DNA of 64,000 nt from an uncultured Pelagibacteraceae bacterium. Lineage in GTDB: Bacteria; Pseudomonadota; Alphaproteobacteria; Pelagibacterales; Pelagibacteraceae. A program made the translations under genes and the position numbers. Under the pieces are notes generated by a model that was given only the letters and a program-made list of their open reading frames with translations, did no database searches and had not been told where the DNA came from. Shown here piece after piece: positions 53,287 through 62,010 of this stretch. The stretch lies in assembly GCA_902577285.1 (NCBI GenBank), contig CACGYL010000001.1, forward strand, positions 52,708-116,707, written 5' to 3'. Within the stretch, counting starts at the first letter, position 1, and every line of letters starts with the position of its first letter.

Positions 53287-54522
53287 ATGAAGTTTAACAG
53301 AAAAATTCTTTCAGAAAACCAACCAATTAAGAAATATATTTCAAAAAAAAGATTAAGAGAAGATGAAATAGATTTTGACGAACTTAGATCTTATAGACTT
53401 GACAGATTAAGAAATGAATTAAAGAAAAATAATATAGAGGCATGTATTTTATTTGATCCAGTAAATGTAAGGTATGCATTAGATACTGTGAATATGAGTG
53501 TTTATAATATGCATAATCTTACAAGATATTGTTTTATCTCTGTTGATGGTCCAACAATATTATATGAATATTTTAACTGTGAAATATTATCTAAAGGTCT
53601 CAATTTAATAGATGAAATAAGACCAGCAATTACTTGGGATTATTTTAGCAATGGTGACCAATCAGAGTTGCAACTTAAAAAATGGGTCAATGAAGTAAAT
53701 GATTTATCTAACTCTTATTTTAAAAGTAAAAAAATCGCAATTGATGTAATCAATGGTCCAGCCGTAAATGAGCTTAATAAAAAAGGAATTCAAGTTTTAG
53801 AAGCGAAAAAAATACTTGAACAGGCTAGAGTTATTAAATCGTCTGAAGAAATTAAATGCATGCGAGCAGCTTTAGATGTTGCTGATATTGGAATAATTAA
53901 AATGAGAGATTATTTGAAATCAGGAATTACTGAAGATGAGTTATGGTCGATTTTACATAAAACGAACATTGAAAATGGTGGAGAGTGGATAGAGTGTAGA
54001 ATATTATCTTCAGGCTCTAGAACCAATCCTTGGATGCAAGAAAGTAGTAATAAGATTATTCAAGATGGTGAGATCGTATCCTTTGATACAGATATGGTAG
54101 GCCCTTATGGATATTGTGCAGATATTTCTAGAGCTTTTGTTTGTGGAAATAAATTTAATGAACATCAAAAAAAAATTTATTCAACAGCAGTTGAGCAGAT
54201 TGACTATAATTCAAGATTAATTAAAGATGGAGTATCATTTAGAGAATTTACTGAAAAGGCATGGATACTTCCTGAAAAATATTACGGAAATAGATATTCA
54301 GTCATGCTTCATGGAATAGGTTTATGTGATGAGTGGCCAGCAATTAGATATCCGACTGATGGTGGAGAAAGAAGCGGTATATTTCAAAAAAATATGACAA
54401 TTACCCTAGAAAGTTATATCGGCGAAGTTGGAGGTCATGAGGGAGTGAAATTAGAACAGCAATATTTAGTAGGTCAGAACGGGTTAGAATTAATGTCTCA
54501 TCATCCATTAGAACAAATTTAA
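53287..54522 (+). CDS. dddP: M24-family DddP-like protein (possible DMSP lyase)
   Basis: 411 residues, creatinase/aminopeptidase P fold. It resembles DddP as I recall it: ILFDPVNVRYALDTVNM, ENGGEWIECRILSSGSRTNPW, IVSFDTDMVGPYGYCADISRAF and LHGIGLCDEWPAIRYP. The five metal ligands of DddP appear kept: Asp in FDTD, Asp in ADISR, His and Asp in HGIGLCDEWP, Glu in TLESY and Glu in KLEQQY. DddP cleaves DMSP to DMS and acrylate. The protein is slightly shorter than roseobacter DddP and could act on another osmolyte. It overlaps the kinase-like gene by one base. Confidence 0.65.
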   Translation: MKFNRKILSENQPIKKYISKKRLREDEIDFDELRSYRLDRLRNELKKNNIEACILFDPVNVRYALDTVNMSVYNMHNLTRYCFISVDGPTILYEYFNCEILSKGLNLIDEIRPAITWDYFSNGDQSELQLKKWVNEVNDLSNSYFKSKKIAIDVINGPAVNELNKKGIQVLEAKKILEQARVIKSSEEIKCMRAALDVADIGIIKMRDYLKSGITEDELWSILHKTNIENGGEWIECRILSSGSRTNPWMQESSNKIIQDGEIVSFDTDMVGPYGYCADISRAFVCGNKFNEHQKKIYSTAVEQIDYNSRLIKDGVSFREFTEKAWILPEKYYGNRYSVMLHGIGLCDEWPAIRYPTDGGERSGIFQKNMTITLESYIGEVGGHEGVKLEQQYLVGQNGLELMSHHPLEQI

Positions 54523-54929
54523 TGAAAATAATTTTAATTATGGGTTTGCCTGGAGCTGGGAAAACAACATTAGCAGAGGAACTTGCTCCTAAACTTAACG
54601 CAAAAAGATTAAATGCTGACGAAGTTAGAAAAGCAGCAAATGATTGGGATTTTTCAGAGGAGGGTAGAAAAAGACAAGCTAAAAGAATGGCAGATTTTGC
54701 TTTGAAATTAAAAAATCAAGGAAATTATGTTGTAGCAGACTTTGTTTGTCCAACACCAGAGGCAAGAAATTTATTTCCAGCAGATATTGTGATTTGGGTA
54801 GACACGATTAAAGAAGGAAGATTTGATGATACTAATAAAATGTTTGTAAAGCCTACAAAATATGATTTTCATGTTACTACTCAAGATGCTAAGGTTTGGG
54901 CTGATAAAATAATTCAGGAGATATCATAA
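54522..54929 (+). CDS. APS-kinase-like P-loop kinase
   Basis: 135 residues. Walker A GLPGAGKTT at 8-16, LNADEVRKAANDWDFSEEG and VVADFVCPTPEARNLF resemble adenylylsulfate kinase, but the protein is much shorter than CysC (about 200) and no sulfate adenylyltransferase is present. It overlaps the DddP-like gene and the nucleotidyltransferase gene by one base each, so kinase and nucleotidyltransferase are probably made together. Substrate unknown. Confidence 0.8.
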   Translation: MKIILIMGLPGAGKTTLAEELAPKLNAKRLNADEVRKAANDWDFSEEGRKRQAKRMADFALKLKNQGNYVVADFVCPTPEARNLFPADIVIWVDTIKEGRFDDTNKMFVKPTKYDFHVTTQDAKVWADKIIQEIS

Positions 54930-55303
54930 TGAGTTACCAATGGGATAATAAAAAACCAACTGCACAAATGCTTGGAAGATGGCAACCATTTCATGAAGGT
55001 CACTATACTTTGTTTAAAGAGATCATCAAAAAGACTGGTCAAGTGTGTATTCAAATAAGAGACGTACAAGGAGTTGATGACAATCCATTCGACTTTGAAA
55101 CAGTTAAAAAAAATATAGAAAATAGATTAAATCCTGAATTTGAAGGAAGATTTAAAATAATGATGGTGCCAAATATTACAAATATTTGTTATGGGAGAGG
55201 AGTTGGTTATAAAATTGAGGAGATAGTATTATCTGAAGAGATACAAAAAATTTCTGCCACAAAAATTAGAGCTAAAATGCGTGAAGATGGTGAGTTAAAA
55301 TAA
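54929..55303 (+). CDS. Small HxGH nucleotidyltransferase
   Basis: 124 residues. GRWQPFHEGHYTLF carries the HxGH ATP site near residues 22-25 and EIQKISATKIRAKM the ISxTxxR motif of cytidylyl-/adenylyltransferases. It is close to a minimal single-domain nucleotidyltransferase (NMNAT/TagD size). Coupled by one-base overlap to the preceding P-loop kinase, the pair could phosphorylate and then nucleotidylate a small molecule. Neither partner identifies the substrate. Confidence 0.8.
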   Translation: MSYQWDNKKPTAQMLGRWQPFHEGHYTLFKEIIKKTGQVCIQIRDVQGVDDNPFDFETVKKNIENRLNPEFEGRFKIMMVPNITNICYGRGVGYKIEEIVLSEEIQKISATKIRAKMREDGELK

Positions 55304-55310
55304 CTTCAAT

Positions 55311-56084
55311 ATGAATGTAAAAACAAGAAAATTAGGAAACGGAATTACAAATGTAATAATAAATGATCCTAAAACTTATAATTCACTGTCATTTAAAACT
55401 TTAAGTGATCTTTTGAATACTTTTACTCGATTAGATAAGGATGATGACACAAGAGTAATAATATTAGAGGGATCGGGCAAAGGCTTCAGTGCTGGTCATA
55501 ACCTTAAAGAGGTTGGTGGAATTAAAAATAGATCAAATCACTTAAAATTATTTAATCTTTGCTCAAAACTAATGATGAAAATTGTTGAAGGAAAGAAACC
55601 TGTTATTGCAAAAGTGCATGGTGCAGCTTATGCAGCTGGATGTCAGTTAGCTGCAAGTTGTGACCTAGCTTACAGCACAACAAATGCCACCTTTGCAACA
55701 CCAGGTGTAAATATTGGACTTTTCTGCAGTACCCCAATGGTTGCTGTAAGTCGAAAAGTAAGTCGTAAAATCATGATGAAGATGCTTCTTACTGGAGATC
55801 CAATAAATGCTAAATATGCTAAGGAAATTGGTTTGATTAATGATTGTTTTTCAAACAAAAAACTTAATGCAGAAGTTTTAAAAATTGCAAAAAAAATTTC
55901 TTCAAAATCAAATTTAACAATTAAAATTGGAAAACAAGCATTTTACAAACAATTAGAGATGCCACTAGGAGATGCTTATAAGTTTACAAGTAAAATGATG
56001 ACTGTAAATATGGCTTCGCAAGATGCAAAAGAGGGAATATCAGCTTTTTTACAAAAAAGAAAACCTAGTTGGAAAAATAAATAA
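55311..56084 (+). CDS. Enoyl-CoA hydratase/isomerase (ECHDC3-like)
   Basis: 257 residues of the crotonase fold: EGSGKGFSAGHNLKEV forms the first oxyanion loop, VHGAAYAAGCQLAASCDLAYS the second, followed by ATPGVNIGLFCSTPMVAVSR as in ECHDC3-like proteins. In the company of a DddP-like gene it might hydrate acryloyl-CoA or methylthioacryloyl-CoA, but ECHDC3-type members have no firm reaction. It begins seven bases after the nucleotidyltransferase gene. Confidence 0.83.
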   Translation: MNVKTRKLGNGITNVIINDPKTYNSLSFKTLSDLLNTFTRLDKDDDTRVIILEGSGKGFSAGHNLKEVGGIKNRSNHLKLFNLCSKLMMKIVEGKKPVIAKVHGAAYAAGCQLAASCDLAYSTTNATFATPGVNIGLFCSTPMVAVSRKVSRKIMMKMLLTGDPINAKYAKEIGLINDCFSNKKLNAEVLKIAKKISSKSNLTIKIGKQAFYKQLEMPLGDAYKFTSKMMTVNMASQDAKEGISAFLQKRKPSWKNK

Positions 56085-56105
56085 TAGTTATTCAGAAAGA
56101 AAATA

Positions 56106-56573
56106 ATGAACGATAATGAAATTAAATCTATTTTAAGAAAATCAAAAACAATAGCTATGATTGGAGTAAGCTCTGAAAAAAAAGGAGAGGATAGAAAAAA
56201 TCTTAAGAGAAAACCAGCAAATGTTGTTATGAAATATATGCAAAATTTTGGTTATAAAGTTATTCCAATTAACCCTTTTGCAGTTGGTGAGATTGTAAAT
56301 GGTGAACAAATGGTCGAAAGTTTAGATAAGATAAATGAGGAAATAGATATAGTTGATGTTTTTAGACCCTCAAATGAGGCTGAGGGAATTGCAAAAGAAG
56401 TAATTAAAAAGGGAACAAAAGTTTTATGGTTACAATACGGAATTCACAGTGATGAGGCAAAAGTTTTAGCAGATAAAGAGAACATCCAATTTATTTCTAA
56501 TAGATGTATCAAACAGGAGTATCAAAAACTTTTCCAAAAATCTAATCCAGTTTTTCCAGTGCTTAAAGATTAA
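56106..56573 (+). CDS. CoA-binding (YccU-like) domain protein
   Basis: 155 residues with a Rossmann CoA-binding fold as in succinyl-CoA synthetase alpha: TIAMIGVSSEKKGEDRK, YKVIPINPFAVGEIVNGE, DIVDVFRPSNEAEGIAKEV and VLWLQYGIHSDEA. YccU-like proteins are stand-alone and uncharacterised. It overlaps the flavodoxin-fold gene by one base (TAATG). Confidence 0.85.
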   Translation: MNDNEIKSILRKSKTIAMIGVSSEKKGEDRKNLKRKPANVVMKYMQNFGYKVIPINPFAVGEIVNGEQMVESLDKINEEIDIVDVFRPSNEAEGIAKEVIKKGTKVLWLQYGIHSDEAKVLADKENIQFISNRCIKQEYQKLFQKSNPVFPVLKD

Positions 56574-57142
56574 TGAAAAAAGTATTTTTGGTATATGGGC
56601 ATTATAACGATAAATCTTTTAATTCTGCGATAAAAGATAACTTCATAAAATCTGCTAGAGAAAATGGTCATTTAGTTGAATGTATAGATTTATATAAAGA
56701 AAAATTTGATCCAGTATATACTGGTGAAAATGCTGATGATATTGTTTTGGATCATAGAAGAAAAATTGACGAATCTGATTTAATTGTACTAGTCGCGCCC
56801 ATATGGAATTATAGAATGCCTGCTATTGTAGAAGGTTGGATTGATAAGGTTTTAGCACCGCCCTGGGCTTTTTCATTTAAGAAACTTTTTGGTAATTATG
56901 GATATGCTGTTGGTAAACTAAAAAGCAAAAAAGCTTTGATTTTTTGCACATATGGTTCACCTAGATTCTCAATTTCAGATTTTTTTTTAAATTTACCCCT
57001 TAGAAGAATAAAAAAAGGTATTTTCAATAAGTGTGGTATTTATGACATTACCTATAAACGATATTTTGCTGTACCATTTGTGTCAAATGAAAAAAGAATT
57101 GAATTTTTGGAAGATGTTAAAAATACAGCCAGATATTTGTAG
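56573..57142 (+). CDS. NAD(P)H dehydrogenase (quinone)-like flavoprotein
   Basis: 189 residues, flavodoxin-like fold of the NQO1/KefF family: VFLVYGHYNDKSFNSAIKD, LVECIDLYKEKFDPVY, ESDLIVLVAPIWNYRMPAIVEGWIDKVL and FCTYGSPRF. It would reduce quinones or quinone-like electrophiles with a bound flavin. Its role in an osmolyte operon could be detoxification or electron transfer. The 3' end overlaps the next gene by 29 bases. Confidence 0.82.
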   Translation: MKKVFLVYGHYNDKSFNSAIKDNFIKSARENGHLVECIDLYKEKFDPVYTGENADDIVLDHRRKIDESDLIVLVAPIWNYRMPAIVEGWIDKVLAPPWAFSFKKLFGNYGYAVGKLKSKKALIFCTYGSPRFSISDFFLNLPLRRIKKGIFNKCGIYDITYKRYFAVPFVSNEKRIEFLEDVKNTARYL

Positions 57143-57596
57143 AATTTTTTTTGTTTCTATAATTTTAATTTTTTCTACAAATGAATTATACGCTGAAATA
57201 AAAAAACCAAATCCAGATATTAAACCTAGAGAAGTAATTGAAATTCAGCTTAATGCTTTAATGAAAAATGATAACCCCAGTAAAGATCATGGGATAATTC
57301 AAACATGGTTTTTTGCGCACCCAAACAATCAGAGAGTAACAGGACCCATCGAGAGATTTAAAAATATGATCAAAACAGATTCTTATTCAATGCTTTTAAA
57401 TCATGAAAATTATGAAATTAAAGAGGTTTATAAATCAAAAGGTGTTTCGACTTTTGAAGTTACTATTATGGATAAAGAAAAAAAGTATTACAAATTTAAA
57501 TGGCAAGTTGAAAAATATGAAGTTGATGGATTTTTAAAAAATTGTTGGCTGACCACAGCAGTCTCTCAACCTATGCCAATGGGCTCGTCTATCTAA
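57114..57596 (+). CDS. DUF4864-like exported protein
   Basis: 160 residues from MLKIQPDICRIFFVS, chosen because a signal peptide follows at once (IFFVSIILIFSTNELYA); the open frame extends to 57033 inside the previous gene. The mature part REVIEIQLNALMKND, TWFFAHPNNQRVTGPIERFKNMI and FKWQVEKYEVDGFLKNCW resembles DUF4864. Periplasmic, function unknown. It overlaps neighbours at both ends (29 bases and one base). Confidence 0.68.
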   Translation: MLKIQPDICRIFFVSIILIFSTNELYAEIKKPNPDIKPREVIEIQLNALMKNDNPSKDHGIIQTWFFAHPNNQRVTGPIERFKNMIKTDSYSMLLNHENYEIKEVYKSKGVSTFEVTIMDKEKKYYKFKWQVEKYEVDGFLKNCWLTTAVSQPMPMGSSI

Positions 57597-57811
57597 TGAA
57601 AAAGCCAAGTTTTCCAGTAAGAATTGCAATATTGATGGCTATTCTTTGTATCCCACCAATTGGCGCGACCCAAATTGGATGGTACTATTTTGGTCAAGAG
57701 ATGGGAGTAAACTTTGGTATGGTTGCAGGTGTCTTCAGTGTAATAACTGCCGCTTATCTGATGTATCAAATGGGATGGAGAAATGACGATGATGACGATT
57801 ATGACTATTAG
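57596..57811 (+). CDS. Small two-span membrane protein
   Basis: 71 residues from the ATG that shares its A with the previous TAA (TAATG). Two hydrophobic helices (about 8-30, IAILMAILCIPPIGATQIGWYY split at the proline, and about 38-55) and a very acidic C-terminal tail (NDDDDDYDY). No family recognised. It is encoded just ahead of the second dimethylglycine dehydrogenase-like gene. Confidence 0.68.
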   Translation: MKKPSFPVRIAILMAILCIPPIGATQIGWYYFGQEMGVNFGMVAGVFSVITAAYLMYQMGWRNDDDDDYDY

Positions 57812-57854
57812 AATTATGTTTTGTTTATAGAAAAAATTAGGTAAAAATCGCTTG

Positions 57855-60287
57855 ATGAAATCAAAAGCAAAAGTTGTAGTAGTAGGTGGTGGAGTTGTCG
57901 GCGTCAGCGCACTTTATCATTTAGCCAAAAAAGGTTGGTCTGATGTTGTGTTGGTTGAGAGAAAAGAATTAACTTCTGGTTCAACATGGCATGCTGCGGG
58001 ACTTCTTCCATTATTTAATATGAGTTATTCTGTAGGACAACTTCATAAGTACGCAGTAAATTTATATAAAAGTTTAGAAGAGGAAACTGGTAAGAACGTT
58101 GGATTCAGTGTTGTATCAAATATTAGATTAGCAAGTAACAAAGATAGGATGGACGAATACCATCAGTATGCAGGTGTTGCTAAAACAATTGGTGTAGATG
58201 TAAAATTTCTAACTCCAGATCAAGTTAAAGAAATTTGGCCATTGTGTCATACAGATGATTTAGTTGGAGCAATACAACATCCTGAAGATGGTTACATTCA
58301 ACCTGCCGATCTAACACAAGCCTTAGCAACAGGAGCGAGAAATAGAGGTGCAGAGATATATAGAAACACAACAGTTTTAGCGATGAAACAAAATAAGGAT
58401 GGTTGGATCGTAGAGACTGATAAAGGTTCTATAGAATGTGAACATGTAATTTCTTGCTCAGGAAACTTTGCTAGACAGACTGGAAAGATGGTAGGTTTAG
58501 ATATTCCGGTAATACCTGTTGAACATCAATATATTGTAACAGAGCCACATCCAGAAATCCAAAAAAGAAAAAAAGATGGATTACCTGAGATGGGAGTATT
58601 AAGAGATAGTGATAGTAGATGGTATATGAGAGAAGAGGCTGGTGGTTTGATATTAGGTCCCTACGAGGATGGAGCTCCAGCATGTTATGTTGATGGCCCT
58701 TCCAAAGAATCTGAATACGAGTTATTTCAAGAAGACTTGGATAGACTTGCACCACATATCGAAGGTGCAATACATAGAGTCCCTGCTTTTGGAGAAGTAG
58801 GAGTTAAAAAAGTTTACAACGGTGCGATCTGTTACACGCCTGATGGAAATCCTATTGTTGGACCAGCATGGGGCTTAAAAAACTTTTGGATAAATGAAGG
58901 TCACAGCTTTGGAATTACAGCTGCTGGTGGAGCAGGTTGGCAATTAGCAGAGTGGATAGTAGATGGAGAGCCAACAATAGATATGTTAGGTGTTGAACCG
59001 AGAAGATATGGGGACTATTGTTCAAAATCTTATCTTAAAGAGAAAAATGAAGAAGCTTATAGTCATGTGTTTATAACTCACTTTCCAGACGAAGAAAGAC
59101 CAGCTGCCAGACCATTAAGAACAGCTCCTTGTTATGACAGAATGAAAAATCTTGGTGCAGTTTTCGGCCAAAAGTTTGGTTGGGAGCGACCTAATTTTTT
59201 TGCAACTGATGGGATGGAGCAAAAGGATGATTGGTCTTTTAGAAGATCAAATTGGTTCAAGGCTATTGAGAAAGAGTGCAAAAATGTAAAGGAAAATGTT
59301 GGTCTATTAGATATGACAGCATTTGCAAAATGTAGAATAAAAGGCCCTGGTGCTGAAGAATTTTTAGATAAGTTGGTCGCAAACAAACTTCCAAAAAAAA
59401 TAGGTAGAATTAATTTATGTCATGCATTGAACACTAAAGGCGGTGTTCATTCAGAATTTACAATAATGAGAGAGTCAGAAAGTAGTTTTTATTTGGTTTC
59501 TGCGGGAGCATTTCAAAGGTTAGATCATGATTGGATATTAGGTTGGATGCCAAAAGATGGATCTGTTCAATTTGAAAATTTAACAAACAGCAAAGGTGTT
59601 CTTGTTGTATCAGGACCAAAAGCCAGAGAGTTAATGCAAAGAGTGTCTAATGATGATTTTTCAAATGAAAATTTTAAATGGCTAAGTGCAAAACAAGTAG
59701 ATGTAGGATTTGCTCCAGTAAATGCAATGAGAGTAAATTTTGTAGGAGAGTTAGGTTGGGAACTACATCATCCTATTGAATATCAAAACCATATATTTGA
59801 TAAGTTAATGGATGCAGGACAAGATTTAGGTTTAAAACCATATGGTATTAGAGCTATGAATAGTTTAAGAGTTGAAAAATCATACAAATTGGTTGGTACC
59901 GAATTATCAATTGAGTACTCACCATATGAAAGTGGTCTAGATAGATTTGTACATCCAAATAAAGGTAGTTTTATTGGTTTAGAAGCTTTGAATAAATGGA
60001 GAGAGAGAGGTTTTGATAACAAACTTGTTACTTTAGAAATTCATGAAACAAGTGATGCAGATGTGCTTGGAAATAACCCTATTTATGAAAACGGTAGTGT
60101 TGTTGGTAGAGCAACAGGAGGTGATTTTGGTTTTAGACTAGGAAAATCTATCGCACTAGGAATGGTTAAGCCAGAGCTAGCTAATATTGGACAAAAACTA
60201 AAGATTGATATACTTGGTAAAATGCATGAGGCAACAATTTTAGAAGAAAGTCCTTATGATACAGAAAATAAATTATTAAGGGCATAA
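57855..60287 (+). CDS. Dimethylglycine/sarcosine dehydrogenase-like enzyme 2
   Basis: 810 residues from ATG (a TTG one codon earlier is open). Same three-part build as the first dehydrogenase: FAD motif [17 protein letters not shown], covalent-FAD motif [16 protein letters not shown] linker, then a GcvT domain with [13 protein letters not shown]. Its overlap by one base with etfB shows that it feeds electrons to ETF. It may handle dimethylglycine, sarcosine or another N-methyl amino acid; the active-site surroundings differ from the first copy (GLLPLFN versus GNVHVIS). Confidence 0.83.
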   Translation: MKSKAKVVVVGGGVVGVSALYHLAKKGWSDVVLVERKELTSGSTWHAAGLLPLFNMSYSVGQLHKYAVNLYKSLEEETGKNVGFSVVSNIRLASNKDRMDEYHQYAGVAKTIGVDVKFLTPDQVKEIWPLCHTDDLVGAIQHPEDGYIQPADLTQALATGARNRGAEIYRNTTVLAMKQNKDGWIVETDKGSIECEHVISCSGNFARQTGKMVGLDIPVIPVEHQYIVTEPHPEIQKRKKDGLPEMGVLRDSDSRWYMREEAGGLILGPYEDGAPACYVDGPSKESEYELFQEDLDRLAPHIEGAIHRVPAFGEVGVKKVYNGAICYTPDGNPIVGPAWGLKNFWINEGHSFGITAAGGAGWQLAEWIVDGEPTIDMLGVEPRRYGDYCSKSYLKEKNEEAYSHVFITHFPDEERPAARPLRTAPCYDRMKNLGAVFGQKFGWERPNFFATDGMEQKDDWSFRRSNWFKAIEKECKNVKENVGLLDMTAFAKCRIKGPGAEEFLDKLVANKLPKKIGRINLCHALNTKGGVHSEFTIMRESESSFYLVSAGAFQRLDHDWILGWMPKDGSVQFENLTNSKGVLVVSGPKARELMQRVSNDDFSNENFKWLSAKQVDVGFAPVNAMRVNFVGELGWELHHPIEYQNHIFDKLMDAGQDLGLKPYGIRAMNSLRVEKSYKLVGTELSIEYSPYESGLDRFVHPNKGSFIGLEALNKWRERGFDNKLVTLEIHETSDADVLGNNPIYENGSVVGRATGGDFGFRLGKSIALGMVKPELANIGQKLKIDILGKMHEATILEESPYDTENKLLRA

Positions 60288-61036
60288 TGAAAATTTTAGT
60301 CGCTGTTAAAAGGGTTATTGATTATAACGTTCAAATAAGAGTTAAAGAAGATGGTAGTGGAGTTGTGACGGACAATGTTAAAATGTCAACTAATCCACCT
60401 GATGATAATGCAATTGAGGAAGCTGTTAAAATTAAAGAGGCTGGAAAAGCTTCAGAAATAATAGCTGTAACAGTTGGTGAAGAAAAAGCACAAGAGACTG
60501 TTAGAAAAGCCCTAGCCGTTGGTGCGGATAGAGGAATTCATGTAAAAGTGGATAGTATATTAGAACCTCTTGCTGTTTCCAAAATACTTAAAAAGATAGT
60601 TGAAAAGGAAAATCCAAATTTAGTTTTCATGGGTAAACAAGCAATTGATGATGATTGTAACCAAACTGGTCAAATGTTGGCCGCACATTTAAACTGGCCA
60701 CAAGCTACTTTTGCTTCAAAAATCGAGGTTAAAGAAAATTCATTAGAAGTAACTCGAGAAGTCGATGAGGGTTTAGAAACTATTGAAGTTAATACACCTG
60801 CAATAGTGACATGTGACTTAAGACTAAATGAACCAAGATATGCGTCACTACCAAATATTATGAAAGCAAAGAAAAAGCCTATTGAACAAATTAATGCGTC
60901 AGATCTAGGAGTTGATACTAACCCTAGAATAGAACATATTAAAATTGAGGAACCACCAAAAAGAAAAGCAGGTATAAAAGTTGCTAGTGTTGAGGAGTTA
61001 GTGCAAAAATTAAAAAATGAGGCTAAGGTAATATAA
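60287..61036 (+). CDS. etfB: Electron transfer flavoprotein, beta subunit
   Basis: 249 residues, usual EtfB length: [17 protein letters not shown] at the N terminus, [43 protein letters not shown] and [22 protein letters not shown], the recognition-loop region. It accepts electrons from the dehydrogenase encoded upstream, with which it overlaps by one base. Confidence 0.95.
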   Translation: MKILVAVKRVIDYNVQIRVKEDGSGVVTDNVKMSTNPPDDNAIEEAVKIKEAGKASEIIAVTVGEEKAQETVRKALAVGADRGIHVKVDSILEPLAVSKILKKIVEKENPNLVFMGKQAIDDDCNQTGQMLAAHLNWPQATFASKIEVKENSLEVTREVDEGLETIEVNTPAIVTCDLRLNEPRYASLPNIMKAKKKPIEQINASDLGVDTNPRIEHIKIEEPPKRKAGIKVASVEELVQKLKNEAKVI

Positions 61037-61989
61037 TGTCAGTTTTATTGATAGCAGAGCATAACAATAAAGAAGTCAAATCATTTACTTTAAACGCAAT
61101 TACAGCCGCATCTCAAATAGATCAAGACTTACATGTTTTATTAATTGGTCATAATGCAGATGACGTTGCAAAATCCTTATCCGAGGTACCTTTGGTAAAA
61201 AAAGTACTTCATATGGACAATGAAATTTATGAAAATTATATTGCTGAAAATTATACTTCAGCAATTTTAAAACATGCTGATAAATATTCTCATATAGTCT
61301 GTTCAGCAAATACTTTTGGAAAAAATCTAATGCCAAGAATTGCTGCGTTATTAGATATTTCCCAAGTCAGTGATATAATAAAAGTAATTGCTCCAGATAC
61401 ATTCCTAAGACCAATTTATGCTGGTAATGCATTTGCTACTGTCAAAAGTAATGACGATAAAAAGTGTATAACAATAAGACCAACATCATTTGAGGCGGCT
61501 GAAACTACAGGTGGGTCAGCAGAAATTGAGAAAGTTGATGCAGCAGATAAAACTGAAAACACAAAATTTGTAAACAGAGAGGAAATTAAATCAGATAGAC
61601 CTGAATTAGGAACTGCTAGAATTGTTATTTCAGGAGGAAGAGGATTGCAAAGTGGTGAGAATTTTAAACTAATAAGTGACGTTGCAGACAAATTAAATGC
61701 TGCAATTGGGGCATCAAGAGCTGCAGTTGATGCAGGGTATATTACAAATGAACATCAGGTTGGACAAACAGGCAAAGTAGTAGTTCCAGACTTATATATA
61801 GCAGTTGGAATCTCTGGTGCTATCCAGCATTTAGCTGGCATGAAAGAAAGTAAAGTTATTGTAGCTATAAATAAAGACGGTGAGGCACCGATTTTTAGTG
61901 TCGCAGACTACGGCTTAGAAGCTGATTTATTCGAAGCACTTCCTCAATTCTTAGAGGAGTTGAACAAATTAAACACTATACAAAAATAA
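61036..61989 (+). CDS. etfA: Electron transfer flavoprotein, alpha subunit
   Basis: 317 residues. The C-terminal FAD domain is unmistakable: [56 protein letters not shown] and [25 protein letters not shown]. It overlaps etfB by one base. With EtfB it shuttles electrons from the dimethylglycine/sarcosine dehydrogenases to ETF-QO. Confidence 0.96.
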   Translation: MSVLLIAEHNNKEVKSFTLNAITAASQIDQDLHVLLIGHNADDVAKSLSEVPLVKKVLHMDNEIYENYIAENYTSAILKHADKYSHIVCSANTFGKNLMPRIAALLDISQVSDIIKVIAPDTFLRPIYAGNAFATVKSNDDKKCITIRPTSFEAAETTGGSAEIEKVDAADKTENTKFVNREEIKSDRPELGTARIVISGGRGLQSGENFKLISDVADKLNAAIGASRAAVDAGYITNEHQVGQTGKVVVPDLYIAVGISGAIQHLAGMKESKVIVAINKDGEAPIFSVADYGLEADLFEALPQFLEELNKLNTIQK

Positions 61990-62010
61990 CAAATACTGTA
62001 AAAAATTAAC

